Assembly: GCA_947174495.1 (NCBI GenBank)
Contig: CAMWJC010000019.1
Span: forward strand, 1-45,840
Source of the DNA: an uncultured Lachnospiraceae bacterium
GTDB lineage: Bacteria; Bacillota; Clostridia; Lachnospirales; Lachnospiraceae
Reading direction: 5' to 3'
DNA: 45,840 bases
Part shown: positions 9,701 through 17,119 of the stretch, in pieces
Position numbering within the stretch: the first letter of the stretch is position 1
Layout: every line of letters begins with the position of its first letter
The notes under the pieces: generated by a model
Told to the model about the DNA's origin: nothing
Databases searched by the model: none
The model's input: only the letters and a program-made list of their open reading frames with translations
Program-made: the position numbers and the translations under genes

Positions 9701-12221
9701 CGCGGAAGCAGGCGCATTTGCATCGGAGATTGCCACACTGAAGGTGGGGCGTAATGAGATCACCATCCCTTCCATTCAAAGCCTTGCCTGTGAGGGCGGT
9801 GGAGCCCTTTATGTCCAGTATACCGGGAAGAATGAGAATGACAGATATGCAGTGCGGGTAAGCGGCGGCGCTAAAGAACCTGTACTGAACCTTTATGGCA
9901 TTACGGACCCCGTGCAAAGGATGGGGCGCATTACATCTTATGTAAAAGAATTGGAAGAGCATGTGGCATCTCAGGAGGATCAGCATAAAAAGCTGCATGA
10001 AAGTACGGGGGAAGGAAATAAAGTAAACCGCAGTTATGAGAAAGAAAACTGTATCCTTGGTGCTACGGATATTATGCTGGATCAGATGATGCTGTCCGTA
10101 TCGGCACAGCAGATTCTTGTAGGTCTTGGAAAGGGCAGCACACAGGAGCGTGCAGACAGGCTGGAACAGTCCTTACAGGCTATGGAGGATATGATGAAGC
10201 TGTTTTATCAGCACAAAGGGCTTGGCAGCGATGTGTCAACACCGGCAACAGACCGGCTTCCCGCACAGCACTTGAACATCCGTTATATGAGGATGTTTGC
10301 GGGCGCATTTATGTATGCGGCAGGAAACCATATTGGAATTGAATGGGGATCTGTACCGGGGTTGGCTTCAGCGGTACCGGTACAGGCTGACGCCAATGGA
10401 AAATATATAAGCGGAAGTTATTTTGGCTGGGGAATCAGCCATGAGATTGGACATAACATTAATCAGGGAAGCTACGCCATAGCGGAAGTTACCAACAACT
10501 ATTTTGCACAATTGACTAAGTCTGAGGACAGCAACAGCACAGTGCGCTTTAGTTATGATAAGGTTTATCAAAAAGTTACCTCGAATACGTTGGGAAGACC
10601 TTCTGATGTGTTTATCCATCTTGCTATGTATTGGCAGCTTCACCTTGCCTATGACAGGGATTACAATTATAAGACTTATGATACTTATGAACAGCAGCAG
10701 GCAAATCTGTTTTACGCACGGGTGGATTCTTACAGCAGGAATCCTGCCCAGGCAAAAGGAAATCTAAAATTAAACGGCGGGAGTGACCAGAATATCATGC
10801 GTCTTGCCTGTGCAGCAGCAGAAAAAGATCTGACAGAGTTTTTCATGCGCTGGGGGCTTGTGCCGGATGCGGAAACGCTCAGTTATGCAAAGCAGTTCGA
10901 TAAAGAAGAGAGGGCGCTGTATTACCTGACAGATGACGCGAGAGTCTATGAAATGGAGCATGGCACGGCCGGCTCCATAAAGGGTAGGGATGTGATCAGC
11001 TCAGGAAGTACGGCACAGGTAAGCAGCAGAGTTCCTAACGAAGTGACGATTACCATCCAGGACACAGCAAATCCGGATGTGGTTTTAGGGTATGAGATTG
11101 CCAGATATCAGTATGAAAACGGAGTGCCGGTACGCCAGGTTATTGGGTTTTCTACGGAAACCACTTATGTGGATCATGTGGTAACGGTCAATAACAGGGT
11201 GATGACCTACGAGGTCACAGCAGTGGATCAGTTCGGCTATCGATCCAATAGCCGGAAGATAGGGGATGTCAGGATATCCCATGACGGCAGCCAGGATAAA
11301 TCCATGTGGACAGTGTCTACAAATATGCTTTCTATCAAGGATGAGGCCGGGGAAGCAATAGAAGAAGACCCTTGTGCCCCTGAAAAGGTTTCGGCCGTTT
11401 ACAAGGTAATTGACAATGATTACAAGGGGGATTATGAAGGGATGACAGCAGGCGGTGATGCAGAGATCCTGATTGAAATGAATCAGGTGCTGGAAGTATG
11501 CGGTTTGAAATACACAGTGAAATCAGGTTCGCCTGTTGGCGCGTATGCCATTGAAGTTAGTGTGGATGGCAGTAGCTGGACGACGGTAAAGATAGGAAAT
11601 TTTGAAGAGAAAACAGGAAGCCAGACTGTGTATTTTGAAAATGCGGATAAGGCTCCATGGGTATGTACCTATGATGCTGCTTATGTAAGGTTAAAGGCAA
11701 AAGGACAGACGAGAATGTGCATTGCGGAAGTGGATCTGCTTGGACCTTCCGGGGACAGTATTTCTTTTGGTGTAAGGGAAAACGATACTCAAGGGGCAGT
11801 AGGAATCTTAAGCGAGGATTATACCTATGAGAGTGGGAAGACTATTCCTAAGGATTCGATTGTCTTTACCGGAAGCTATAAGGGAAATCCTGCCTACAAT
11901 GTGGTGGTTCTCTATGATGAAGAGGGAAATATTGTAGGGGGCGTGGATGAAGAAAATGTATTAAAATCAGAGCAGATCATTCTGGCAAATGTGCCTGAAA
12001 ATGGAATGCTTGGCGAGGTAAGTGACGGTATTTGGATCTATTGGATCGAGCCTGACCGGATACCCGGCGACCTGAAAGGAAAAACCGTGCGCGCACAGCT
12101 TTACCGTGTGGACAATGCATTGACGAATGAAGGACAAAGGCTTGTAAGTGATACCATGCCTATGCGAATACCGGATACGCTGGAACGGATTACTTTGAAA
12201 AGTATAGCAAACGACAAATAA
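6792..12221 (+). CDS. secreted M60 (enhancin/mucinase-type) metallopeptidase with dockerin-like module
   Basis: 1809 residues. The start is ATG 6792 with GGAGAAG upstream, giving a clear signal peptide (MKRMMAWLLALCLTATC..VRAADT). In order: a strongly acidic linker (~25-125); a dockerin-like module at ~249-306 with two calcium-loop repeats (GDVNRDGILDD and DLNKDGQTDLVDL); two fibronectin III-like domains (~485-576, ~581-667); a discoidin-like region (~715-836); the M60 catalytic domain with HEIGH (His1217-Glu1218, His1221) and a further Glu1232 matching HExxH-x(8,28)-E; and a second discoidin/F5-8C-like region (~1550-1651). M60 peptidases cleave mucin-type O-glycoproteins. There is no sortase motif or C-terminal membrane segment, so retention at the cell may rely on the dockerin and the next gene product. 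Confidence 0.9.
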   Translation: MKRMMAWLLALCLTATCILPVRAADTGGMDLLKTAQEDADSDSQQTKERAEEETEEEKVDSESESGDETEEDSWMEDETKNGTGDEIADEPEEGFQAEDMPDTKTEDEAGDGIQIMQDSPADDESWNDRQVLSTVTGGVEVILMNALPISGDKKIKLKVTLENEGSKEVIIGSDSQKHVTLFDKLEAGNYHLTISEAETGNSGFGFLAYEQDIEVSGDIKTAEIYTGFVELAGIEYTENAPHPGAMLIGDVNRDGILDDMDKDAIMQAISQGTDGALKGNPDHNPTDLNKDGQTDLVDLQYYVNSKARLNDNADTTASLYSRVSPDAVQVNINTSTTDIEGNPENLLKDNNEKVTLKSKGGNISEDFPVEIGFNLESGGQAAHEMEQITISMGENGIESGTLTVITEEGGKLPDYVIEDGKVVSVSRMSSVGEEGQSGSLTIDLGGQTAVKKITLTITGMKFGGNLAEISKVEFLNDTENRIPAPDMNVPDGLGTTGGNKSFRVTWNKQVNVTGYEVEISHNGQTETRRVASNQLEVKSFMGGRLKNGDVYEVRVQSVNGTWTSGYSGSVSASPVISGKPDAPDNLKAVGGYCRIKLTWKNMEDTDSYNIYYKAEGESTYSKITGVDQNRHTISSLKDETRYEIYVTGVNELGESNPSIHSEARTITLKPAEMPNYKLINESNGKGKVSAHIASVTHGRGSMVSSSLDTDKKSALGTVDKDAASHYQILDWDDGASYPSPDKGLLFTLDDYYEMNYIAFAEAEDIGWYSGAYVYYYDQGHPNGTAAQNVSLLQRTDVNGRKYYMIKLAQPIKANKVRLGFTRGNNQREIIISEVNFYYYDSLENDILALYADDLHTVLKGDVTEAVIEELQKRLDTKDAKSGEYHPERAMLQRELDNARGLLSSDFQEVVEINASITAAKDGHLGFSGLNAWQPLGVTAYEGEQIVVYVGHNQLKTGSDSALKLIATQYHAEAGAFASEIATLKVGRNEITIPSIQSLACEGGGALYVQYTGKNENDRYAVRVSGGAKEPVLNLYGITDPVQRMGRITSYVKELEEHVASQEDQHKKLHESTGEGNKVNRSYEKENCILGATDIMLDQMMLSVSAQQILVGLGKGSTQERADRLEQSLQAMEDMMKLFYQHKGLGSDVSTPATDRLPAQHLNIRYMRMFAGAFMYAAGNHIGIEWGSVPGLASAVPVQADANGKYISGSYFGWGISHEIGHNINQGSYAIAEVTNNYFAQLTKSEDSNSTVRFSYDKVYQKVTSNTLGRPSDVFIHLAMYWQLHLAYDRDYNYKTYDTYEQQQANLFYARVDSYSRNPAQAKGNLKLNGGSDQNIMRLACAAAEKDLTEFFMRWGLVPDAETLSYAKQFDKEERALYYLTDDARVYEMEHGTAGSIKGRDVISSGSTAQVSSRVPNEVTITIQDTANPDVVLGYEIARYQYENGVPVRQVIGFSTETTYVDHVVTVNNRVMTYEVTAVDQFGYRSNSRKIGDVRISHDGSQDKSMWTVSTNMLSIKDEAGEAIEEDPCAPEKVSAVYKVIDNDYKGDYEGMTAGGDAEILIEMNQVLEVCGLKYTVKSGSPVGAYAIEVSVDGSSWTTVKIGNFEEKTGSQTVYFENADKAPWVCTYDAAYVRLKAKGQTRMCIAEVDLLGPSGDSISFGVRENDTQGAVGILSEDYTYESGKTIPKDSIVFTGSYKGNPAYNVVVLYDEEGNIVGGVDEENVLKSEQIILANVPENGMLGEVSDGIWIYWIEPDRIPGDLKGKTVRAQLYRVDNALTNEGQRLVSDTMPMRIPDTLERITLKSIANDK

Positions 12222-12282
12222 ATGTGCCGTTTACTATATTATGAAACAGAGTAGACAAGCATATAATGGCAGGTGATAGATA

Positions 12283-13518
12283 GTGAAACGGATTCAGAGT
12301 AAGATATATCTGGGGTTAGTGATAATAGGTCTGTCCGCTCCGCTGCGGGTACATGCAGCGGGGCAGGATTTGGTAGTGCTTGGGCAGGACGGAAATCAGG
12401 TAGCTGTATCACTGGAGATGAGCAATGCAACGGAAGAAAAGATTACCACAGTGTCCATATCTTTGGAGGTCAAGACCGATGATCCGAGTCAGGTAACGGT
12501 GGGGTTTCAGTTTGCCCCGGAGCTTAGCGGAACGGAGCATGGCTTTGTATATAACGAGGATACCGGCAGGCTGGATATCTATGTGGCTTCTTCCAAAAGC
12601 CTGTTCAGTGAGGAAAGACTGAACCTTGGGAATGTTCAGGTGCAGCCGACAGACCCGGAACGGAGCATGGCGGCGGATATCAGTTATTGCAAAAATTCTT
12701 TTCAGACTGCTAACGGTTCTTACGGAGATAAGACACCGGTAGTAGAGGGAGAAGTTGCGCCTGTGAGCATACAGGTTGGCAATGGCACATTAGTTCCTGA
12801 TGCGGGTTCGTCAGGAGTAGGAAACGCAGGCACAAGTTCAGGAAACAGCAACAAAGGAAATTCAGTAACCGGCAGTCTGGAGGGCGGTAACCGGGATCAG
12901 GGACTATATGATGAGACGACACGTTTTACCAATGACCCGGCCAGCGCCCAGAAGATTGATTCTTCAATCATTAAGCGAGACATAGCGGAAACTCTTCAGC
13001 ACAATTTAAGTGCCGGGGCAGCGTCAACAATTGCTGGGAATCATGGAGCAGGCGCGGGCAGTACCGGACTGGCTAAGGCGAGAGGGAAGGTATCTGTGAT
13101 TTCTCCGGAAAATGGTCCGGCAAGCATTCTCGTATCGAAGGGGAACACTGGGACTTCAGACGGAGATCAGCTTGGCAGCTTTTTGAGTGGATTATCAGGT
13201 GAAAATTTTGATGGAAATACAGGCAATATCCTAGGAGAAGGAACTTCTTTGGAAGATGGCCAGGAAGAAATTATGTTGGATCAGAAAAACGGTGGTGCAA
13301 TAGATAATAGAAAGGGTGAAAGAAGAAAACAGATTATTATCATTAGTACAATTTTGGCAGGTTTGATCATTATAGCAGGGGGCGTGCTCCTGTTGCTTGT
13401 GAAAAGGACGGGCTATCCAATTGCAGGCGCTAAGAAGAAAAAGAAGAAGAAAAGACGCCGGAGAAAGAAGAAGCCTGCAAGGAGGAGGCGTGTGCGGAAG
13501 AAGTTATATAGACAATGA
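12283..13518 (+). CDS. membrane-anchored protein with cohesin-like ectodomain and poly-basic tail
   Basis: 411 residues with a GTG start (weak ribosome site), signal peptide (MKRIQSKIYLGLVIIGLSAP..VHAAG), an N-terminal beta-sandwich (~25-150) whose pattern VAVSLEMSNATEEKITTVSI, GFVYNEDTGRLDIYVASS and LNLGNVQVQP resembles cohesin domains, a long Gly/Ser/Asn-rich spacer (~150-345), one transmembrane helix (~352-375, IIIISTILAGLIIIAGGVLL) and a cytoplasmic tail in which 24 of the last 38 residues are Lys or Arg. It lies 61 nt behind the dockerin-bearing M60 gene and is followed by a terminator. Role inferred: a membrane scaffold that captures the peptidase. The cohesin assignment is by pattern only. 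Confidence 0.75.
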   Translation: MKRIQSKIYLGLVIIGLSAPLRVHAAGQDLVVLGQDGNQVAVSLEMSNATEEKITTVSISLEVKTDDPSQVTVGFQFAPELSGTEHGFVYNEDTGRLDIYVASSKSLFSEERLNLGNVQVQPTDPERSMAADISYCKNSFQTANGSYGDKTPVVEGEVAPVSIQVGNGTLVPDAGSSGVGNAGTSSGNSNKGNSVTGSLEGGNRDQGLYDETTRFTNDPASAQKIDSSIIKRDIAETLQHNLSAGAASTIAGNHGAGAGSTGLAKARGKVSVISPENGPASILVSKGNTGTSDGDQLGSFLSGLSGENFDGNTGNILGEGTSLEDGQEEIMLDQKNGGAIDNRKGERRKQIIIISTILAGLIIIAGGVLLLLVKRTGYPIAGAKKKKKKKRRRRKKKPARRRRVRKKLYRQ

Positions 13519-13600
13519 GACTGCCAGGGAAATTAAGTACGCGTAAGCAGAGAATAACAAAACTATTGTATAAAACATCGTAATATTGGTTTATACAGCA

Positions 13601-13639
13601 AAACACCCCAAAATTCATCATTTGAATTCTGGGGTGTTT
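13601..13639. terminator. bidirectional terminator between M60 operon and tRNA-Leu
   Basis: AAACACCCCAAAATTC (13601-13616) pairs almost perfectly with GAATTCTGGGGTGTTT (13624-13639); the A/T-rich ends let it act on both convergent transcripts. Confidence 0.85.
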
Positions 13640-13649
13640 AAAACTTTAC

Positions 13650-13734
13650 TGCGGAAGATGGGACTTGAACCCACACGAGCGCATTGCTCACAAGATCCTT
13701 AGTCTTGCTCGTCTGCCAGTTCCGACACTTCCGC
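13650..13734 (-). tRNA. tRNA-Leu (anticodon AAG)
   Basis: On the minus strand the acceptor arms GCGGAAG and CTTCCGC pair. The anticodon stem CAAGA/TCTTG encloses loop CTAAGGA (anticodon AAG). A long variable arm (class II) and the T-loop GGTTCAAGTCC are present. The 3' CCA is not encoded. The discriminator base is A. Confidence 0.95.
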
Positions 13735-13748
13735 ATGTCACGAATGAT

Positions 13749-13777
13749 ATATTACCACCAGATACCTTATTCGTCAA
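13749..13777 (-). promoter_or_regulatory. promoter of tRNA-Leu
   Basis: On the minus strand TTGACG and TAATAT are separated by exactly 17 nt, ending ~15 nt before the tRNA 5' end. Confidence 0.75.
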
Positions 13778-13850
13778 GACTTATTTTTAATTTCTTTCTT
13801 AGGTGTTACCTGTGTTTTTATTTGCGAAGCCAGCGGCAGATTTAAAAATC

Positions 13851-13879
13851 TTGACAATCAAATAAGAGTGTGATAGCTT
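13851..13879 (+). promoter_or_regulatory. promoter of the attenuator leader
   Basis: TTGACA (13851-13856), a 17-nt spacer and an extended -10 (TG at 13871-13872 before TAGCTT). It drives the leader peptide and attenuator that follow. Confidence 0.6.
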
Positions 13880-13907
13880 AATAAAAATATCTGAGGAGAG
13901 CCTGAGA

Positions 13908-13970
13908 ATGCAGAACTTACAGCATGTAATGAACTATATGTACATGTATTACGGACGTATTTATCTGTAA
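13908..13970 (+). CDS. 20-residue leader peptide rich in Tyr and Met
   Basis: ATG 13908 is preceded by GAGGAGAG with 8-nt spacing, an excellent ribosome site for such a short frame. The peptide's second half (NYMYMYYGRIYL) is dominated by Tyr and Met. Its stop lies 15 nt before the first arm of the alternative hairpins, the geometry expected if a ribosome stalled near the end masks that arm. I infer a regulatory leader peptide of the kind found before ribosome-protection, Erm or ABC-F genes, or an amino-acid attenuator. Confidence 0.7.
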   Translation: MQNLQHVMNYMYMYYGRIYL

Positions 13971-13985
13971 TTGATATCCGGCAGG

Positions 13986-14121
13986 ATGCACAGTTACAGA
14001 TGGTAGGTCTGATATGTCTGTGCATATAAGTCGGCAAAGGTAGGTTTGAGTCATTCTTGTTTTGAGAAATCCGTATTGTAGACAGATGCACTGGACATAT
14101 CATATGTTTAGTGCATTTTTT
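13986..14121 (+). promoter_or_regulatory. transcription attenuator with mutually exclusive hairpins
   Basis: Segment A ATGCACAG (13986-13993) pairs with segment B CTGTGCAT (14018-14025). B extended to the left (ATATGT, CT, GTGCAT; 14012-14025) can instead pair with segment C (ATGCAC, TGG, ACATAT; 14086-14100). C also forms the terminator stem with ATATGT..AGTGCAT (14102-14116) followed by six Ts. A:B therefore permits termination while B:C prevents it. This is the classical design of ribosome-stalling attenuation. Confidence 0.75.
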
Positions 14122-14179
14122 GTGGTACAGGAAAGTGCTCGGATGTAGCGGAGGTCAAAAAGAATGCGAAGCATTCTTT

Positions 14180-14207
14180 GGAGTTGGCCGCTGGGCCAAC
14201 TCCTTTT
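14180..14207 (+). terminator. second Rho-independent terminator before the GNAT remnant
   Basis: GGAGTTGGCC (14180-14189) and GGCCAACTCC (14194-14203) with a GCTG loop and a TTTT tail. A smaller hairpin AAAGAATGC/GCATTCTTT (14159-14179) abuts it. It would stop read-through from the attenuator before the downstream frame. Confidence 0.8.
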
Positions 14208-14256
14208 GTGCGTCTTTACAGAACGAATAAATTCAGAAAGGTACGGTAATATAACT

Positions 14257-14718
14257 ATGGAAGTAAAATTATTACGAGCAAGCAGAGAAGATGCTGCGCA
14301 GATTCATGAAATGCAGAAAGAGGCATTTAGAGAATTACTTGACAAATATCAGGACTTTGATACGAGTCCGGGAAACGAGACCGTTGAGAAATTATTGGGA
14401 TGATTGATGCAGGAATTTACCTATTATTATTTTATCTGCCTGGGAGAACGGAAAGTAGGAGCAATCCGCATTGTTGACGAAAAGGGAAAGAATAAACGAA
14501 TCTCTCCGCTTTTTGTTTTACCTGCTTTTTGGGGACAGGGCATTGCGCAAGAGGCAATCCGATTATGTGAGGATATTCATGGCAGTGAGCATTGGGAGCT
14601 GGCTACTATTTTACAGGAGGAAAAGAATTGCTATCTATATGAAAAAATGGGTTACAGAAAAACCGGAAATTCAAAAGCTATAAATGAGAAGCTGACTTTA
14701 GTCTTTTATCAAAAATAG
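14257..14718 (+). pseudogene. GNAT N-acetyltransferase interrupted by an in-frame stop
   Basis: ATG 14257 opens a GNAT domain (MEVKLLRASREDAAQIHEMQKEAFRELLDKYQDFDTSP) that stops at TGA 14401-14403. The same frame resumes directly (QEFTYYYFICLGERKVGAIRIV, then the acetyl-CoA loop LPAFWGQGIAQEAIRL and the C-terminal NCYLYEKMGYRKTGNSKAINEKLTLVFYQ). The full length of ~153 residues is normal for the family, so one nonsense change explains the break. Re-initiation at ATG 14410 could make a C-terminal piece. It may once have been the gene governed by the attenuator, although another terminator intervenes. Confidence 0.8.
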
Positions 14719-14742
14719 AATTATAGCATTTATCTTTGATGG

Positions 14743-14771
14743 TTGTATGTGGCATTCATCATATGTATAAT
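14743..14771 (+). promoter_or_regulatory. promoter for the HPr-like gene
   Basis: TTGTAT (14743-14748), 17-nt spacer, consensus TATAAT (14766-14771). The leader to the HPr start is ~130 nt, with AGGAGG before the ATG. Confidence 0.6.
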
Positions 14772-14909
14772 ATAATTGTAGCAGGTATGTTGTCCGCAGA
14801 AGAAGGAGTGGATATTTCAGGGTGTTAAAAACGGAGAAACAGAGAGCATGGAAAACAGTTCACGGTTGAAAAAATATAAAAATTATTATAAATTAAGGAG
14901 GAAAAGAAA

Positions 14910-15167
14910 ATGCAGAAATTTAGTTATGTAATTAAGGATGAAGTAGGGATTCATGCGAGACCGGCGGGGCTTTTGGTAAAGGAAGCCAAAAAGTATGAAA
15001 GTACCATTCAAATCATGAAGGATTCCAAATCCGCAGCGGCAACAAAGCTGATGGCAGTCATGGGACTTGGCGTAAAATGCGGTGATACGGTGGAAGTAGT
15101 AGTGGAAGGCGCTGACGAGGCTGCTGCTTTTGAAGGAATCAAGGCTTTTTTTGAAAGTAATCTGTAA
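14910..15167 (+). CDS. HPr family phosphocarrier protein lacking Ser46
   Basis: 85 residues with the PTS active-site motif GIHARPAG (His15), preceded by a strong site (TAAGGAGG). In low-GC Gram-positives HPr is phosphorylated at His15 by EI and at Ser46 by HPr kinase for catabolite repression. Aligned by LMAVMGLGVK against the usual SIMGVMSLG, position 46 is Lys here, preceded by Thr45. Either this is a paralogue that cannot be seryl-phosphorylated or the lineage has a variant HPr. It directly precedes an amylosucrase-family gene, suggesting a carbohydrate-linked unit. Acts in the cytoplasm. Confidence 0.92.
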   Translation: MQKFSYVIKDEVGIHARPAGLLVKEAKKYESTIQIMKDSKSAAATKLMAVMGLGVKCGDTVEVVVEGADEAAAFEGIKAFFESNL

Positions 15168-15179
15168 AGAATAGGATCA

Positions 15180-15223
15180 GGATGCCGCCGCTATTTTCGA
15201 ATGAGAAATATCCGGCGGCATCC
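15180..15223. repeat. strong hairpin between HPr and GH13 genes
   Basis: An 11-bp perfect stem, GGATGCCGCCG (15180-15190) with CGGCGGCATCC (15213-15223), has a partly paired 22-nt loop. No T-run follows, so it may be an mRNA processing or stability element that sets different levels of the two products. Confidence 0.65.
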
Positions 15224-15252
15224 GTAGTGTTTGGGGACGGAGAGGAGAAGCT

Positions 15253-17088
15253 ATGGGAAAGGTTTCCATTTTTCAAACGAGACTGGAGCGGCATCATGAT
15301 GAGCTGCGCTGGCTTTATATGGAATTGTATGATAATGGTTCCATGTTTGCGGAGCTGTGTGAGCGCATGAAGCAGTTTTATCAGAAACGGGATAAAACAT
15401 TGAAAAGTCGGGACTTGGAACGTGAAACGGATCAGAGCTGGTATAAGCAAAATGATATGCTGGGGATGATGTTTTACATTGATAATTTTGCCGGAAATAT
15501 GAAAGGTGTGGAGTCGAAACTGGATTATATAGAGCAGTGCAATGTGAACTACATTCATTTAATGCCTTTCCTTGATACACCTAAAGGCCGTTCCGATGGG
15601 GGCTATGCGGTGTCGGATTTTCGAAAGGTTCAGCCCAAACTGGGATCTATGGAGGATCTTGATAGTCTGACAGCAGCCTGTCATAAAAAGGGAATTAATG
15701 TTTGTATGGACTTTGTTATGAATCATACCTCAGAAGATCATGAATGGGCTAAGAAAGCCCGGCAGGGAATCGGAGAGTATATGAGCCGTTACTTTTTCTA
15801 TGAGAATTGGGATGAACCGGCTTTATACGAAAAAACAGTGCCCCAGGTATTTCCCACCACTGCTCCGGGAAATTTCACATGGCTTGAGGATGCAGAGCGT
15901 TATGTAATGACCTCCTTTTATCCGTACCAGTGGGACTTGAATTACAGAAACCCCAGAGTGTTCAATGAAATGATGTACAATTTTCTTTATCTGGCTAACA
16001 GGGGAATTGATATTATTCGTATTGATGCGGTGCCCTATATCTGGAAGGAACTGAATACTTCCTGCCGGAATCTTCAGCAGGTACATACTATTGTGCGAAT
16101 GATGCGGATTATCAGTGAGATTGTATGTCCCGGTATTTTGCTGCTTGGTGAGGTGGTTATGGAGCCTGAAAAGGTGACTCCGTATTTCGGAACCGTTGAG
16201 AAGCCGGAGTGCCACATGCTTTATAATGTTACCACGATGGCAACCACATGGCATACGGTTGCAACAAGGGATGTGAGATTGCTGAAAAAGCAGCTTGATA
16301 TCGTCAATTCTCTGCCGAAGGATTATGTATTCCTGAATTATCTGCGGTGCCATGATGATATCGGCTGGGGCCTTGATTACGGTACTTTGAAGGCGGAGGG
16401 CATTGGAGAGAGGAGTCATAAGCAATATTTAAATGATTATTTTCAAGGATATGCTGGAGAAAGCAACAGCCGCGGCGAACTGTATAATGCGGATCCGGTT
16501 ACCGGAGATGCCAGATTCTGTGGGACAACAGCTTCCATGTGCGGTGTGGAGAAGGCCGGTTTTGAACAGGATGAGCAGGCAATGGAGCGGGCAATCAAAA
16601 TGGATCTGATGCTTCATGCTTACATGTTTATGCAGTCCGGAATTCCGGTGTTATACAGCGGAGATGAGATTGGACAGATCAATGACTACACCTACAAGGA
16701 GGATCCGGATAAGGCAGCGGATTCCCGATACATTCACCGTGGAGCAATGGATTGGAAGCTGGCGGATAAAATTGGAGATAAGGATACCGTACAGGGCAAA
16801 ATCTTTACAGGGTTGAAGCATTTGGAGCAGATCCGGAAAACGGAAAAAGTATTTGTGTCTGGTGCAGATACATGGACCATTGAAACCTGGGATACTGCTG
16901 TTTTGTGTATTGGAAGACACTATGAAGGTGAGAAGCTGATCGGCCTTTTTAACTTCAGCGAGCATGACAAGACGGCATGGATCAATGAGACGGATGGAGA
17001 TTACGTGGAATTGATTTCAGGAAAAGAGATGAAACCGGTGGGCGTTAATATACCTGCTTACGGTTTTTATTATCTGAAAAAGAGATAG
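15253..17088 (+). CDS. amylosucrase-family GH13 enzyme
   Basis: 611 residues, no signal peptide. The N-terminal helical module (residues 1-~90) and the start of the barrel (MLGMMFYIDNFAGNMKGVESKLDYIEQCNVNYIHLMP) match GH13 subfamily 4 (amylosucrase and relatives). Catalytic positions are visible: the nucleophile in IRIDAVPYIW (Asp258), the acid/base in LLLGEVV (Glu300) and the transition-state Asp in LRCHDDIGWG (HDD 367-369). Amylosucrases use sucrose to build alpha-1,4-glucan or hydrolyse it. Sub-specificity cannot be assigned by eye. It follows an HPr-like gene and precedes a sugar acetyltransferase, consistent with intracellular sugar or glycogen handling. Confidence 0.87.
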   Translation: MGKVSIFQTRLERHHDELRWLYMELYDNGSMFAELCERMKQFYQKRDKTLKSRDLERETDQSWYKQNDMLGMMFYIDNFAGNMKGVESKLDYIEQCNVNYIHLMPFLDTPKGRSDGGYAVSDFRKVQPKLGSMEDLDSLTAACHKKGINVCMDFVMNHTSEDHEWAKKARQGIGEYMSRYFFYENWDEPALYEKTVPQVFPTTAPGNFTWLEDAERYVMTSFYPYQWDLNYRNPRVFNEMMYNFLYLANRGIDIIRIDAVPYIWKELNTSCRNLQQVHTIVRMMRIISEIVCPGILLLGEVVMEPEKVTPYFGTVEKPECHMLYNVTTMATTWHTVATRDVRLLKKQLDIVNSLPKDYVFLNYLRCHDDIGWGLDYGTLKAEGIGERSHKQYLNDYFQGYAGESNSRGELYNADPVTGDARFCGTTASMCGVEKAGFEQDEQAMERAIKMDLMLHAYMFMQSGIPVLYSGDEIGQINDYTYKEDPDKAADSRYIHRGAMDWKLADKIGDKDTVQGKIFTGLKHLEQIRKTEKVFVSGADTWTIETWDTAVLCIGRHYEGEKLIGLFNFSEHDKTAWINETDGDYVELISGKEMKPVGVNIPAYGFYYLKKR

Positions 17089-17119
17089 CCCTTATCAGTG
17101 CGAGAGCGGAGAGAGAACA

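Noticed and set aside
14164-14256. Upstream ATG extension of the GNAT gene
   Set aside because: The extension runs through the terminator hairpin and has no GNAT similarity; ATG 14257 begins the domain.
14401-14403. TGA in GNAT as selenocysteine or recoded codon
   Set aside because: No SECIS-like hairpin directly after it and the GNAT family has no selenocysteine; a nonsense mutation is simpler.
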